Positions 31,157-42,606 are shown, counted from the stretch's first letter. The stretch is DNA of 64,000 nt from Tepidiphilus sp. J10 (GCA_945897955.1 CAMDGQ010000005.1:18616-82615); one strand, 5' to 3'. Notes: generated from the sequence alone by a model not told the origin. A program made the numbers and translations.

Positions 31157-31398
31157 GTGTCTATCGACGTTGCCGGGAACTGCTTTCAATCGTTCTCGGC
31201 GTTGCGCCATCGGCCGAGATTGAATCCCTCATCCGGCTTTCGCGCGAAGGCTGATCGCGCCCCCCTCAAGCCCTGGTCTGGGCCGCCTCGAAGCATGCCC
31301 CGAATACCTTGGCGAATCGGTAGGTTATCTGTAAGCAAGACGTGTCCATAACGTCAAATCGGGGATAGTTACTCTTAGACAATGTAAAGGAGACCATC

Positions 31399-31755
31399 AT
31401 GAAACTCACTACCCTGGCATTCGCCTTGATCGAAATCGCAACCGTATTACCCGTCAAGGCCAATTTTGACGAAAACAATTGGAGTCGCTCCGAACTGCTG
31501 TGGAACGAGGAGTACGACAACTATGTGGTAGCGCCCACGCTGAAGCCGGACATCTTTCTGGAACGCTTGGTCTGAAGCGATCACTACACCGATTTCGTGC
31601 CTGTCGCCATGGCCTATATGGCCAAGTTGCGGGACTACCACGAACAGAAGGTCTGGAGTGAACAACAAGGCGCTTTTGTTGTGCGGGCGAGCATCAAACC
31701 ATGTCCGAAATTGGGCGCGCAAACCGCTTTGATGCGTTTATCCAGACTTCATTGA
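31399..31755 (+). pseudogene. Small secreted protein gene interrupted by in-frame TGA
   Basis: A strong AAAGGAG site precedes MKLTTLAFALIEIATVLPVKA, a clear signal peptide, then NFDENNWSRSELLWNEEYDN and PTLKPDIFLERLV. TGA follows at 31573-31575. The same frame continues with protein-like sequence (SDHYTDFVPVAMAYMAKLRDYHEQKVW) to a stop at 31753. Read-through would give about 118 residues. I do not recognise the family. A nonsense mutation (for example TGG to TGA) is the simplest reading. The 240 bp between the IS end and this gene hold no supported gene. Confidence 0.55.
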
Positions 31756-31827
31756 TCAACCAGCTGTGCAGCAATTGGCCTGACTGCACCCTCCAACCGC
31801 CACATTCACATCGAAAGGGGAAAGTTC

Positions 31828-32319
31828 ATGTCACTCACCCTTATTCCCACAAAGACAGCGGCTTTCGGAGCCTGGCCCATGTATGCGGCAACGAACGTTT
31901 CCGAATTCGGCGCCAGCGAGGAATCAAGCATTTCCCATGCTGAAAGCATCTATACGGTGATTCTGGCCAGCGGCACGGAAGATGGCGGCAAACGTGCCAC
32001 TCTGGCCCTTTCCATGGCTTGCACGGCACTCTCCATGAACTTGACAACACATCTTTTCCTGGTCGGCGCGGGCAGTATCTGGGCCTACCAGGGGCATGCC
32101 GATTGCATTCAGGTAGACGGTTTTCCGGCATTGGATGAGTTACTGGGAAGCTTTGTCGACCTGGGTGGAAATCTGGCCGTCTGTTCAACCTGCAATCAAT
32201 CCCTTTGCCACGCCAACGGCAGCCAGGAAAAGACGTTTACCCGCCGCCCGGGCGTTCAGATCCAGGGAATGGCAACAGCGATAGCGCATCTCATGCAAGG
32301 ACGCGCCGTCACTTTTTAA
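31828..32319 (+). CDS. DsrE-family sulfur-relay-like protein
   Basis: The 163-residue protein has a DsrE-type core after a roughly 38-residue N-terminal extension. IYTVILASGTEDGGKRATLALSMACTAL forms the first strand and helix. FLVGAGSIWAYQG is the middle, and GGNLAVCSTCNQSLCHANG carries C119, C122 and C127 at the position where DsrE/TusD proteins have their persulfide-carrying cysteine. MATAIAHLMQGRAVTF closes the fold. Such proteins bind sulfane sulfur and pass it between sulfurtransferases or act in sulfur oxidation. No dsrFH, tus or rhodanese gene adjoins. An AAAGGGG site supports the start. Confidence 0.82.
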   Translation: MSLTLIPTKTAAFGAWPMYAATNVSEFGASEESSISHAESIYTVILASGTEDGGKRATLALSMACTALSMNLTTHLFLVGAGSIWAYQGHADCIQVDGFPALDELLGSFVDLGGNLAVCSTCNQSLCHANGSQEKTFTRRPGVQIQGMATAIAHLMQGRAVTF

Positions 32320-32450
32320 GCACGCAACTTCAACTTCTATTACCTGTTCAAGGAGGAGGCTTCCTATCTTCGATATCAGGCCCATATGGATTTCGCAGCC
32401 AAAATTTTCTTGTTACCCGCATACAAGCGCGAATTGTCCATAATCAGTGC

Positions 32451-33695
32451 ATGCCCACCGATCAACTCGCCACCCTGTATCCCTTCCTGACCAGCCTTGC
32501 CATCGGCCTGCTTATCGGCCTGGAACGCGAACGTTCGCCGGCTGCCCGCGCCGGATTACGCACTTTTTCGCTGGTCGCGCTGGCCGGCACGCTGGGTGCA
32601 TTGTTGTCGGAAAAAACCGGCGCGCCTTGGCTTCTTGGCGCCGGGTTGATGGTGATGGGCGGCATGATGGTGGCGGCCTATTTCAAGGACTCCGAGGTGG
32701 ACGACCCCGGCACCACAACAGTTGCTGCCGTCGTCGTGTGTTACGCGCTCGGGGCGATGGTCTGGTTCGATCTGGAGCAACTCGCGGTGACACTGGCGAT
32801 CCTGACCACCGCCCTGCTCTACTTCAAGCCGGAGCTGCGCGGTGTGTCGCGCAATCTCACCCGCCTTGATCTGGTTTCCATCCTGCAATTCTCGGTGCTG
32901 TCGTTCGTCATCCTGCCGATTCTGCCGAATCAGGATTATGGCCCTTACGACGCGCTCAACCCGTATCAAATCTGGTGGATGGTAGTGCTGATCTCAGGTC
33001 TGTCGCTGGCCGGCTATGCCGCCCTTCGCGTCGCCGGCCAACGCCAGGGAACGTTGCTGACTGGCCTCTTCGGCGGCATCGCATCAAGCACGGCAACCAC
33101 GCTGGCGTTTTCCCGACATGGCCGCGACTCGCCACAACTGGCCGGCATGGCGGCGCTGGTGATCCTGCTGGCCAATTGGGTATTGCTGATCCGCCTGAGC
33201 GTTCTGGTCGCGTTGTTGGCACCGAATATGCTGCAGTCAATGCTGCCGCTGCTGGGTAGCGGCGCGCTGGCCGGATTGGTGATGATTTACCTTGCCTGGC
33301 GGCGGCTCGGCCGACAGAACGACGCGCCGGTACTGGAAATGAAAAACCCGACCGAAATCCGCGCCGCGTTGAGCTTTGGCCTGCTCTATGCCGGCGTGCT
33401 GTTTGCTGCCGCCTGGTTGTCGGATCTGGTCGGCAGCCAGGGGGTTTATGCCGTGGCGCTGGTTTCCGGGTTGACCGATGTTGATGCCATCACCCTGTCC
33501 AGTTTGCGATTGTTCAATCTAGGCAACCTGGCAAGCGACCAAACCGCCACTGCCATCCTGCTCGCGATCGTCTCGAATATCGCGTTCAAAAGCGGGCTGG
33601 CCAGCGTCATCGGCGGTGCCGCGCTGGCCCGTCGTGTGCTGCCTGGCATGGCTGCGGTGGCGGTTGGGCTGGTTGTCGGCTGGCTGCTGATCTGA
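32451..33695 (+). CDS. MgtC/SapB and DUF4010 membrane protein
   Basis: A 414-residue integral membrane protein with roughly twelve hydrophobic segments. The N-terminal MgtC/SapB-like part has the signature SLAIGLLIGLERERSPAARAGLRTFSLVALAGTLGALL. The C-terminal DUF4010 domain includes GLFGGIASSTATTLAFSRH and VSGLTDVDAITLSSLRL. The family is widespread and thought to be transporter-like, but no substrate is established. The start at 32451 gives MPTDQLATLYPF; the upstream in-frame sequence overlaps the DsrE gene and is not supported. Confidence 0.9.
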   Translation: MPTDQLATLYPFLTSLAIGLLIGLERERSPAARAGLRTFSLVALAGTLGALLSEKTGAPWLLGAGLMVMGGMMVAAYFKDSEVDDPGTTTVAAVVVCYALGAMVWFDLEQLAVTLAILTTALLYFKPELRGVSRNLTRLDLVSILQFSVLSFVILPILPNQDYGPYDALNPYQIWWMVVLISGLSLAGYAALRVAGQRQGTLLTGLFGGIASSTATTLAFSRHGRDSPQLAGMAALVILLANWVLLIRLSVLVALLAPNMLQSMLPLLGSGALAGLVMIYLAWRRLGRQNDAPVLEMKNPTEIRAALSFGLLYAGVLFAAAWLSDLVGSQGVYAVALVSGLTDVDAITLSSLRLFNLGNLASDQTATAILLAIVSNIAFKSGLASVIGGAALARRVLPGMAAVAVGLVVGWLLI

Positions 33696-33763
33696 TCAGC
33701 AGAATCAACCTGGCAAACTCAGTTGAGCGCGGATTTTTCTCCGTGAAGCCTCCTGGATACTGC

Positions 33764-33803
33764 GCTCCCGCAACGCTCGCGCCGCAAGCGGTCGCTCCTA
33801 CCA
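33764..33803. repeat. REP-like palindromic sequence
   Basis: On the minus strand the segment begins GGTAGGAGCGACCGCTTGCG and ends TGCGGGAGC, with nested hairpins around CCGC-TT-GCGG. It resembles the GTAGGAGCG-type repetitive extragenic palindromes and sits between der and the upstream convergent gene. Confidence 0.45.
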
Positions 33804-33827
33804 CGCGGACAACTGCCGGATATAGGA

Positions 33828-35225
33828 TCAACGTTTGAGGTGCTGCGGCCGCCGCTTGCTGTCGCGCTGCGCGGTGCGTTCCTGACGCGGTGTCAGGGGT
33901 TTGACATCACGCGCCTCGAACGGGTTGTGGCCTGATTTGAACTCGACCCGCAACGGCGTGCCTTGCAGGCTGAAGGTGGTACGGAAGATGTTCTCCAGAT
34001 AGCGTTTATAGCTTTGCGAGATGCCTTCCAGATGGTTGCCGTGAATGATGATGATGGGTGGATTGCTGCCGCCTTGGTGGGCGTATTTCGGCTTCGGCCG
34101 GAACAGGCCGGACTTGGGCGGCGTGTGCTGCGCGACCGCATCGAGCAAGACGCGGGTCAGGCGCGGTGTCGCCAGTTTCGCCATCGCGGCGGCATAGGCT
34201 TCATCAACCGACTTCAACACTTCCGTGATGCCCTGTGCGCGCAATGCGGAAATGAAGTGAAAGCGGGCAAACGACAGGAATTCCATGCGCCGGGTCAGTT
34301 CACGCTTGATCTGCTCGCGGTCATAACTGTCCATGCCGTCCCACTTGTTGACCGCCACCACCAGCGCGCGGCCGGCTTCCAGCACAAAGCCGGCGAGGTG
34401 CGCATCCTGATCCGAGATTTCCTGCTGTGCATCGAGCACCAGCACCACCACGTTGGCGTCTTCAATGGCTTGCAGGGTCTTGATCACGGAAAACTTTTCG
34501 ATCGCCTCGGTGACCCGCCCTTTGCGCCGCACACCGGCGGTGTCGATCAGCGTATACGGCTTGCCGTTGCGTTCGAAATCAACATAGATCGAGTCGCGCG
34601 TCGTGCCAGGCTGGTCGAAGGCGATGACCCGCTCTTCGCCGACGAAGGTGTTGACCAGCGTCGACTTGCCGACGTTGGGACGACCGACGATGGCGATCTT
34701 CGGGTGCTGGACTTCGGCGTCTTCGGCGGCATCCGGGAATGGCTCCATCACCAGATCGATCAACTCGCGCACGCCTTCACCATGCGCACCGGACACGGCA
34801 ACCGGCTGGCCGAGGCCGAGTTCATGGAATTCGGCCGTCACCACGCCGGCGTTCATGCCCTCGGTCTTGTTCACCGCTAGCAATACCGGCCGCCCGCTAC
34901 GACGCAGTTTGTCGGCGATGATCATGTCCTGCGGCGTAATACCGGAACGGCCATCGACCAGGAAGATGACCGCATCGCCTTCGGCTACGGCCTGCATGGT
35001 CTGCTTCGCCATTTCGGCCAGGATGCCGGACTCGGCAACCGGTTCAAAGCCGCCGGTATCAACCACCAGATACGGCTTTGAACCAATGCGGCCGTGGCCA
35101 TAATGGCGATCGCGGGTGAGGCCCGGTAAATCATGCACCAGCGCATCCCGCGTCTTGGTCAGACGATTGAACAACGTGGATTTGCCGACATTGGGTCGGC
35201 CGACCAATACGAGGGTGGGTTTCAT
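33828..35225 (-). CDS. der: Ribosome biogenesis GTPase Der (EngA)
   Basis: The 465-residue protein has two tandem GTPase domains, unique to Der. Each shows GRPNVGKST (P-loop), a switch region ([12 protein letters not shown] and [12 protein letters not shown]), DTGG/DTAG, and NKTE/NKWD specificity motifs. A KH-like C-terminal domain ([27 protein letters not shown]) and a basic tail follow. Der assists 50S subunit maturation and is essential in most bacteria. It closes the rlmN-to-der minus-strand series and lies 53 bp after bamB. Confidence 0.97.
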   Translation of the reverse strand: MKPTLVLVGRPNVGKSTLFNRLTKTRDALVHDLPGLTRDRHYGHGRIGSKPYLVVDTGGFEPVAESGILAEMAKQTMQAVAEGDAVIFLVDGRSGITPQDMIIADKLRRSGRPVLLAVNKTEGMNAGVVTAEFHELGLGQPVAVSGAHGEGVRELIDLVMEPFPDAAEDAEVQHPKIAIVGRPNVGKSTLVNTFVGEERVIAFDQPGTTRDSIYVDFERNGKPYTLIDTAGVRRKGRVTEAIEKFSVIKTLQAIEDANVVVLVLDAQQEISDQDAHLAGFVLEAGRALVVAVNKWDGMDSYDREQIKRELTRRMEFLSFARFHFISALRAQGITEVLKSVDEAYAAAMAKLATPRLTRVLLDAVAQHTPPKSGLFRPKPKYAHQGGSNPPIIIIHGNHLEGISQSYKRYLENIFRTTFSLQGTPLRVEFKSGHNPFEARDVKPLTPRQERTAQRDSKRRPQHLKR

Positions 35226-35278
35226 AATTGCAGGTTAGGTGTTGTAGCGTGGCTGCCAAGCAGCAGACCACGTCGTCT

Positions 35279-36430
35279 TTACTGGAGACGGTAGGCGAAT
35301 AAGCCGCCATTCGCAGTCTGCACGAGCAGGCCGGATTTGAGCGGAAGCATGACACTGTTGATCGGGCTGCCGTCACTCGCCACGCGGGCGGCAAAACTAC
35401 CGTCTTCGGTATTGAGCAGATGTATCTGGCCCTGAAAATCGCCCACTGCGACAAAGCGTTCAGCCACGGCAACCGGGCTGGACAACTTGCGATCGCGCAG
35501 TTTGTCCTGTTTCCAGGGATTCGTACCGCGTGCCTTGTCAAATGCCGACACAGCGCCGTGTTCATCGGCAGCAAAGACATAACGTTCGTCCATCGCGACA
35601 CCACGCGGAGCGGAAAAATCGCGAACCCAGGCAACTTCGCCGGAAACCTGACCAATGCAGCCAACACGGCCCTGGAACGCGCCGGCACAGATCAGCCCAT
35701 CATCCAGCGCAAGCGGCCCGACAACATCTGCGATCCGTTCCAGTTCGGTGGCGCCGCGAGGCAATGCCACATTGGCTTCCCATAACGGTGCGCCATTGTT
35801 CAGCGCCAGCGCAGTCAGTTTGCCGCCGGCATGACCGGCAAATACGGCATTGCTGGCCAGCAGCAGATGGCTTTGTTCGCGCAGCATCAATACCGGCAAA
35901 GTGCGGTTATAGCTCCAGCGTTGTTTGCCGGTGGCGCTTTCAAGCAGAAACACCTTGCCGTCATTCGAACGTGCCACTACAACACCATTTTCGGCAATCG
36001 GCGGCGTCAGAATTTCACCTGAAAGTTTGGTGCTCCAAACTGGCGCGCCATCGCTGCTCTTGAACGCCAGCAACATGCCTTTTGGCGTTCCCACCAGCAC
36101 TAGTTCGTCGCCAATGCCGACCCCCGCCGACAACATCTGGTCGGCATCGATGCGCCATATTTCGCGCCCAGAAGCCAGGTCGAGTTTGACGATCTTGCCT
36201 TCCCGGCCGGCGGCATAGACTGCTTGACCATCGCTTTCCGGCGAGAAGGCGAATGGACTACCGGCGCCGACATTGGCATCCCAAGCCTTGACCAACGTGA
36301 CACTGGGCTTGAACTCAACCAGTTCGGCCGGTTTGATCAGCGGTGCATCTGATCCGAACCAACCGCCGATGGTCGAGCAGCCAGACAGCAGAGCCGCGAG
36401 CGCGATCAGAACAGAAGCGAGTTTCAGCAC
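35279..36430 (-). CDS. bamB: Outer-membrane assembly lipoprotein BamB
   Basis: BamB is the beta-propeller lipoprotein of the BAM complex that helps BamA insert barrels. The 383-residue product has a lipoprotein signal (LIALAALLSGC, lipidated cysteine near residue 18). Repeated PQQ-like blades follow, for example GREIWRIDADQMLSAGVGIGDELVLVGTPKGMLLAF and APVWSTKLSGEILTPPIAENGVVV. Position between yfgM and der is the conserved proteobacterial order. It overlaps nothing but starts 1 bp after the yfgM stop region. Confidence 0.96.
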   Translation of the reverse strand: MLKLASVLIALAALLSGCSTIGGWFGSDAPLIKPAELVEFKPSVTLVKAWDANVGAGSPFAFSPESDGQAVYAAGREGKIVKLDLASGREIWRIDADQMLSAGVGIGDELVLVGTPKGMLLAFKSSDGAPVWSTKLSGEILTPPIAENGVVVARSNDGKVFLLESATGKQRWSYNRTLPVLMLREQSHLLLASNAVFAGHAGGKLTALALNNGAPLWEANVALPRGATELERIADVVGPLALDDGLICAGAFQGRVGCIGQVSGEVAWVRDFSAPRGVAMDERYVFAADEHGAVSAFDKARGTNPWKQDKLRDRKLSSPVAVAERFVAVGDFQGQIHLLNTEDGSFAARVASDGSPINSVMLPLKSGLLVQTANGGLFAYRLQ

Positions 36431-36431
36431 A

Positions 36432-37061
36432 TCAGCCTCCCAGGCTATCGAGGCGAATTTCTACCAACGGTTTGAGCGAACTTGTATCGCCCAGCTTCTC
36501 CAAAGCCAGCTTGTAGGCCGTACGCGCCTCGGCATCCTTGCCCTGCGCGGCCAGGACATCGCCCTTGAGTTGTTCGGCAAGGCCCTGGAAGGCGGGATCG
36601 AATGCGTCTTCCAGCAATTTCAATGCGCCAGGCAAATCCTTTTCTTCAAACAACAGTGTCGCCAAACGCAAACGCGCCAACTGCTTGACGCCATCATCAC
36701 GCGCATGATCGAGCGCGAATTCGTATTGCGCACGCGCGCTCTTGCTGTCGCCAGCCTCCATATTGATCCGCCCGGCAAGCCAGGCGGCAGGAGCGCCATA
36801 GGCACTGCCAGCATGCTTCTCCATGATTTGGGCGGTGACTGCCTTGGCCGTTTTCAGATCATTCATGCTGGCCGCCTGAATCGACTGATCAAACAGCATG
36901 GAAGCTTCCGCCGCCTGAGTGTGGGTCCAGGTCTGCCAGGCACGCCAGCCGGCGACAACCAGCAGGAAAACAGTGACCCCCCAGATAACCTTGCTGCCAT
37001 TCTGTTTCCACCAGGCTTTCGCCTCATCTACCTGTTCCTGTTCTTCAAGATCGAGCGCCAT
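36432..37061 (-). CDS. yfgM: YfgM-type membrane-anchored TPR protein
   Basis: The 209-residue protein begins with a short cytosolic segment (LDLEEQEQVDEAKAWWKQNG) and one transmembrane helix (VIWGVTVFLLVVAGW). A periplasmic TPR domain follows, including AAWLAGRINMEAGDSKSARAQYEFAL, typical of YfgM. In E. coli YfgM associates with SecYEG and PpiD and links translocation to periplasmic chaperones. Location between hisS and bamB is conserved across proteobacteria, and the gaps to each neighbour are 12 bp and 1 bp, so the genes form one operon. Confidence 0.94.
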   Translation of the reverse strand: MALDLEEQEQVDEAKAWWKQNGSKVIWGVTVFLLVVAGWRAWQTWTHTQAAEASMLFDQSIQAASMNDLKTAKAVTAQIMEKHAGSAYGAPAAWLAGRINMEAGDSKSARAQYEFALDHARDDGVKQLARLRLATLLFEEKDLPGALKLLEDAFDPAFQGLAEQLKGDVLAAQGKDAEARTAYKLALEKLGDTSSLKPLVEIRLDSLGG

Positions 37062-37073
37062 TGCCTATCCCTT

Positions 37074-38354
<1,281 letters not shown>

Positions 38355-38360
38355 CTTGCG

Positions 38361-38457
38361 GTGAAGGGTGAAGGGTGAAATGTGAAACGTGAAACGTGAA
38401 ACGTGAAAGCGCGCGGCTTCACCTTTCAGATTTCACTTTTCACTTTTCACTTTTCAC
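38361..38457 (-). repeat. Heptamer tandem repeats in inverted arrangement (hisS leader hairpin)
   Basis: On the plus strand seven copies of GTGAA[A/G]N with an exact 7-bp period (starting 38361, 38368, 38375, 38382, 38389, 38396, 38403) face about six copies of TTTCACT-type units (38417-38457), also with a 7-bp period. The arms can pair over about 27 bases with mismatches only at the linker base. The structure lies between ispG and hisS, directly upstream of the hisS start codon. Confidence 0.9.
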
Positions 38458-39686
38458 GCCTTTCCTCCATAGGTTCGTTGAACATAATCATCGACGATGG
38501 CCTGGAACTCTTCGGCGATGCGGTCGCCCTTCAGCGTCACCGTCTTGTGGCCATCGACATACACCGGCGCCACCGGGGTTTCGCCGGTACCGGGCAGGCT
38601 GATGCCGATGTTGGCATGCTTGCTTTCGCCGGGGCCGTTGACCACGCACCCCATCACCGCGACGTTCATTGTCTCGACACCGGGATACTGCTTGCGCCAG
38701 ATTGGCATCTGGCTGCGCAGCCAGTTCTGGATGTTCTGCGCCAGCTCCTGGAATACCGTGCTGGTGGTGCGGCCGCAACCTGGACAGGCGGTGACCAGCG
38801 GCGTAAACGAACGAATGCCGAGAACCTGCAGGATTTCCTGCGCCACCTGGACTTCAGTGGTGCGAGACTCACTTGGTTGCGGCGTCAGCGAAACACGGAT
38901 GGTGTCGCCGATGCCTTCCTGCAGCAGCAAAGCCAGCGCCGCCGACGAGGCGACGATACCCTTGCTGCCCATGCCTGCTTCGGTCAGGCCGAGATGCAGT
39001 GCGTAATCGCTGCGTGAGGCGAGATCGAGATACACCTTGACCAGATCCTGCACGCCCGACAACTTGCAGGACAGGATGATGCGATCGCCTGGCAAACCGA
39101 GTTCCTCGGCGCGACGGGCGGAGTCCAGCGCGGAGGTGATCAGCGCATTGCGCATAACATATTCCGGCGTGTGCGGCTGCGGTCGCTTGGCATTCTCGTC
39201 CATCATCCGGGCCAGCAATTCCTGATCCAGACTGCCCCAGTTGACGCCGATGCGCACCGCCTTGCCATATCGAGCGGCAGCTTCGACCAGAACCGCGAAT
39301 TGCTCGTCTTTCTTGGCGCCACGGCCGACATTGCCCGGATTGATGCGCAGCTTGGCCAGCGCTTCGGCGCATTCCGGCACCGCCTTGATCAAACGATGGC
39401 CATTGAAATGGAAGTCACCGATCAGCGGCACATTGCAGCCAAGCGCATCCAGCTTTTCCCGGATCACCGGCACCGCGCGCGCGGTTTCCTCGGTATTGAC
39501 AGTCAGCCGGACCAGTTCCGAACCAGCCTGCCAGAGTGCATGCACCTGGGCGACCGTGCCGGCGATATCGGCGGTATCGGTATTGGTCATCGACTGCACC
39601 ACCACCGGCGCACCACCGCCAACCGGCACATGCCCCACCAGCACGCGGCGGGTGGGACGACGAACGATGGATGTAATCAAGCTCAT
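38454..39686 (-). CDS. ispG: 4-hydroxy-3-methylbut-2-en-1-yl diphosphate synthase (flavodoxin)
   Basis: IspG carries out the penultimate step of the MEP isoprenoid pathway with a [4Fe-4S] cluster. The product has [26 protein letters not shown] at the N-terminus, a TIM-barrel body ([16 protein letters not shown]), and the cluster cysteines in [10 protein letters not shown] and [10 protein letters not shown]. The start at 39686 ([14 protein letters not shown]) has GGAG seven bases upstream; an alternative ATG at 39707 would overlap rodZ by 8 bp. Length is 410 residues. It is followed by the hisS leader repeat. Confidence 0.96.
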   Translation of the reverse strand: MSLITSIVRRPTRRVLVGHVPVGGGAPVVVQSMTNTDTADIAGTVAQVHALWQAGSELVRLTVNTEETARAVPVIREKLDALGCNVPLIGDFHFNGHRLIKAVPECAEALAKLRINPGNVGRGAKKDEQFAVLVEAAARYGKAVRIGVNWGSLDQELLARMMDENAKRPQPHTPEYVMRNALITSALDSARRAEELGLPGDRIILSCKLSGVQDLVKVYLDLASRSDYALHLGLTEAGMGSKGIVASSAALALLLQEGIGDTIRVSLTPQPSESRTTEVQVAQEILQVLGIRSFTPLVTACPGCGRTTSTVFQELAQNIQNWLRSQMPIWRKQYPGVETMNVAVMGCVVNGPGESKHANIGISLPGTGETPVAPVYVDGHKTVTLKGDRIAEEFQAIVDDYVQRTYGGKA

Positions 39687-39699
39687 GCGGAAACTCCGA

Positions 39700-40638
39700 T
39701 CATTCAAGGGTCAGCCGTGCCACTTTCTGGCCGATGAAAGGGGCCAGATCAATGCTGTGACCGTTATAAGTCAGCTTGACCAGTGCGGCTTCGCCAACCA
39801 CCAGGCGAAACGGCGGCATACCGGAAAAAGCTTCCGCCGTACCGGCAAGTACCAATTTCGAAAAACGCGCGCCCTTGGCATCGACAACCTGAATCCAGGC
39901 ATCTGTGACCGGTTCGAAACGCATGCTGCGGGTAGCCGCTTTGGTGTCGGCATTAACGTTGACCGCCGGACTGATCGCTTCCGGAGCCATGGGTTGAACC
40001 GGCGGCGTCCTGGTGACGGCTTCCGGCGAACCTGTTGCAGCGGAATCATTCGGCATTATTGGCACCGGTGCAGGCAGCGCAGCCGTTTGCCCAGGCACTT
40101 GATTGACATCCGAGTTTGGTGCGCTTGCATCAGGTAGCGGTGTGATGCTGGGTGCTATAAGAGTCCCCCCGGGTTGATCATCCAAGCCAGCAACCACGCT
40201 GGAAGGTTCGCTCAGGCCGATCGCTGGTGGGGTCGTGATCAAAGCATCTTCACCCTGGCGCAACCAGTAATAGAGCGCAACCACCAGCAACAGGAAAAAC
40301 GTCAACGCGATGACCGGATACACCAGCCAGATACGAATACCACTGGACCCGACAGTCAAGCCGGCGTTGGGCGCGGTAATCGTCTCCGAAACTTCGGCCT
40401 GAGCATCGACCGGCGCGATCAAGCTATCCGGTTCAATACCGACCAAACGGGCATAGTTGCGGACAAATCCACGCACAAAGACTTCACTTGGCAAATGGCC
40501 GAAATCTTCCTGCTCCAGCGCCTCAATCTGACGCGCGGTCAACTTGAGCTTGGCGGCGACATCCGACTGCGTAAGATTTCTGGCTTCACGAGCGGCTTTC
40601 AAACTGCCGCCGAAATTGGCCTGAAACACCTCTCTCAT
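39700..40638 (-). CDS. rodZ: RodZ-like cell-shape protein
   Basis: The 312-residue protein has an N-terminal helix-turn-helix ([37 protein letters not shown]), which binds MreB. Next come the [21 protein letters not shown] segment, one transmembrane helix ([24 protein letters not shown]), a Pro/Ala/Thr-rich periplasmic linker and a C-terminal DUF4115 beta domain ([27 protein letters not shown]). RodZ couples MreB to the cell-wall elongation machinery. It overlaps pilW by 4 bp. Confidence 0.94.
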   Translation of the reverse strand: MREVFQANFGGSLKAAREARNLTQSDVAAKLKLTARQIEALEQEDFGHLPSEVFVRGFVRNYARLVGIEPDSLIAPVDAQAEVSETITAPNAGLTVGSSGIRIWLVYPVIALTFFLLLVVALYYWLRQGEDALITTPPAIGLSEPSSVVAGLDDQPGGTLIAPSITPLPDASAPNSDVNQVPGQTAALPAPVPIMPNDSAATGSPEAVTRTPPVQPMAPEAISPAVNVNADTKAATRSMRFEPVTDAWIQVVDAKGARFSKLVLAGTAEAFSGMPPFRLVVGEAALVKLTYNGHSIDLAPFIGQKVARLTLE

Positions 40639-41462
40639 AACAGGCTCCCGGCTTGATCATACTGCCCGTTGAGCAACCATTGCGCCTGGATTGCTTCGGG
40701 ATAACGACGCCGCAACAAGGCGCCAAAGTTGGCCTCGGCCTCATGGTCGCCAAGTTTGCGTTCGGCGCGCACACCCAACCAAAGTGCTTGCGGTCCGAGT
40801 GCAGCGAGTTCGCTGAATTGGGCGCTGTACTGACGCAACAGCGTGCGTGCAGCAAGCCAGCGATCCTGCCGGAAATGCAATTCCGCCATGCCCAGCAGCG
40901 CGGTGGATTGGTTCGGCACCCGTTTCAGCGCGCGCGTGAAATAAATCTCAGCCTGCGCCCTGTCACCCTTTTCAAGCGCGCAATTACCTGCATTGGCGAG
41001 GGCCATTTCCGGCGTCGAATACAAGGAATTGGTCAAAGCCAACTCGGAATGCTTCAAAGACTCCGCCACTCGGCCACGTTGGCACAGAAATAACGCAAAG
41101 TTGTTATGCGCTTCGGAATAATTGGGCGACAACTCGATCGCTCGCCGAAAATGGCTTTCCGCCTCCTTGTCTTCCCGCAACTGAGCATGCACCAGCCCCA
41201 GAATGCTGTAAGCCGGAGCGTAGCGACCATCCGAGGCGAGCGCGATGCGCAACTCCTGTAATGCCACCGCGTACTGACCACGCTGAAAGTAGCTGGCGCC
41301 GAGTTCGGTATGCAGCCGCGCACTGGGGTTATCTTCACTCGCCGCGCGGGCTTCCATACTGCCGCCACCGCCCGACGGCTGCGAGGTTGCGCACCCCGCC
41401 AGCAACACGAGCAGACTGATCGAAAGACCCAATCTGAAACGCAACAATGCAGCTTGCTTCAT
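40635..41462 (-). CDS. pilW: Type IV pilus biogenesis lipoprotein PilW (PilF)
   Basis: The product is a 275-residue TPR lipoprotein that pilots the PilQ secretin to the outer membrane. The signal ends [12 protein letters not shown] with the lipid cysteine near residue 23. TPR units follow, such as [25 protein letters not shown] and [28 protein letters not shown]. The start at 41462 overlaps the rlmN stop by 4 bp (ATGA), supporting it over an upstream in-frame ATG. This location after rlmN is conserved. Confidence 0.94.
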   Translation of the reverse strand: MKQAALLRFRLGLSISLLVLLAGCATSQPSGGGGSMEARAASEDNPSARLHTELGASYFQRGQYAVALQELRIALASDGRYAPAYSILGLVHAQLREDKEAESHFRRAIELSPNYSEAHNNFALFLCQRGRVAESLKHSELALTNSLYSTPEMALANAGNCALEKGDRAQAEIYFTRALKRVPNQSTALLGMAELHFRQDRWLAARTLLRQYSAQFSELAALGPQALWLGVRAERKLGDHEAEANFGALLRRRYPEAIQAQWLLNGQYDQAGSLL

Positions 41463-42580
41463 GCCGCCAACTCCATGCGTTTGATGACACGCTTTGATTT
41501 GTCTTCCACCTGGCCCGCAAGTTGGCCACAAGCGGCATCGATATCGTCACCCCGCGTTTTGCGCGTGGTGGCAACCTTGCCGGCTTCAATCAGCTGGGAA
41601 GCAAATTTGCGAACACGTTCAGACGGAGAACGCTTGAAACCTGAATTGGGGAAGGGATTGAACGGTATCAAATTGAATTTGCAGGAAATATCGCGTGTCA
41701 GATGCAGCAGTTGCTCAACATGCTCGGGTTGGTCATTGACCCCATCCAGCATGACATATTCGAAGGTAATGAAATCACGCGGCCCATCGACGATGTAGCG
41801 CTTGCAGGCCGACATCAGTTCCTTCAATGGGTATTTGCGATTCACCGGCACCAACTGATCGCGCAACGCATCGTTAGGCGCATGCAGTGAAACAGCCAGC
41901 GCTACCGGCAGCCGTTCCCGCAAACGATCCATCGCCGGCACGATGCCGGAGGTTGAAATGGTGACCCGACGCCGCGACAAGCCATATGCATGGTCATCCA
42001 GCATCAGGGAAACCGCCGTCACCGTGTTTTCAAAGTTGAGCAGCGGTTCGCCCATGCCCATCAACACCACGTTGGAAATGATGCGTTCATTCTTGCTATC
42101 GAATCCGTGCGCCAAGGTTTGATTCGCCAAAACCTTGTTTGCCAAAGCCCTGTTTGCCCACCATAGCTGGCCGATGATTTCCGCCGCCGACAGATTGCGG
42201 TTGAAACCTTGCTTGCCGGTGGAACAGAAGGCGCAGTCGAGCGCGCAACCCACTTGGGAGGAAACGCATAAGGTACCGCGATCATCCTCCGGGATGAACA
42301 CGGTTTCGACCCGATTGTTCGGCCCGACTTCGAGCAACCACTTGCGGGTGCCATCGCTGGAGCATTGTTCATGACCGAGTACAGGTGGCCGAATCTCGGC
42401 CACCTCGGGCAGCCGAATCCGCAATGACTTGGCCAGATCGGTCATCTGTTCAAAATCATCCGCCCCTCGCTGATGCAACCATTGCAGCACCTGGCGGGCG
42501 CGGAAAGGCTTCTCGCCGATACTTTCAAAGAAAGCGACAAGGCCAGGCAGATCGAAATCGAGCAGATTGACTCGGTTCAC
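41459..42580 (-). CDS. rlmN: Dual-specificity 23S rRNA/tRNA adenine C2-methyltransferase RlmN
   Basis: A radical-SAM methyltransferase of 373 residues that makes 2-methyladenosine at 23S rRNA A2503 and at A37 of some tRNAs. The radical-SAM cluster motif is [28 protein letters not shown] and [12 protein letters not shown] are standard SAM-binding blocks. The resolving/methyl-carrying cysteine region near the C-terminus is [14 protein letters not shown]. It starts 26 bp after ndk and is coupled to pilW. Length agrees with the family. Confidence 0.97.
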   Translation of the reverse strand: MNRVNLLDFDLPGLVAFFESIGEKPFRARQVLQWLHQRGADDFEQMTDLAKSLRIRLPEVAEIRPPVLGHEQCSSDGTRKWLLEVGPNNRVETVFIPEDDRGTLCVSSQVGCALDCAFCSTGKQGFNRNLSAAEIIGQLWWANRALANKVLANQTLAHGFDSKNERIISNVVLMGMGEPLLNFENTVTAVSLMLDDHAYGLSRRRVTISTSGIVPAMDRLRERLPVALAVSLHAPNDALRDQLVPVNRKYPLKELMSACKRYIVDGPRDFITFEYVMLDGVNDQPEHVEQLLHLTRDISCKFNLIPFNPFPNSGFKRSPSERVRKFASQLIEAGKVATTRKTRGDDIDAACGQLAGQVEDKSKRVIKRMELAA

Positions 42581-42606
42581 TTCAGAAATGCTTTAGCAGC
42601 GACAAA

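Noticed and set aside
31157..31398. Possible gene end after the IS fragment (RELLSIVLGVAPSAEIESLI)
   Set aside because: The frame is protein-like for about 35 codons but has no start, no family match by eye and is next to decayed sequence.
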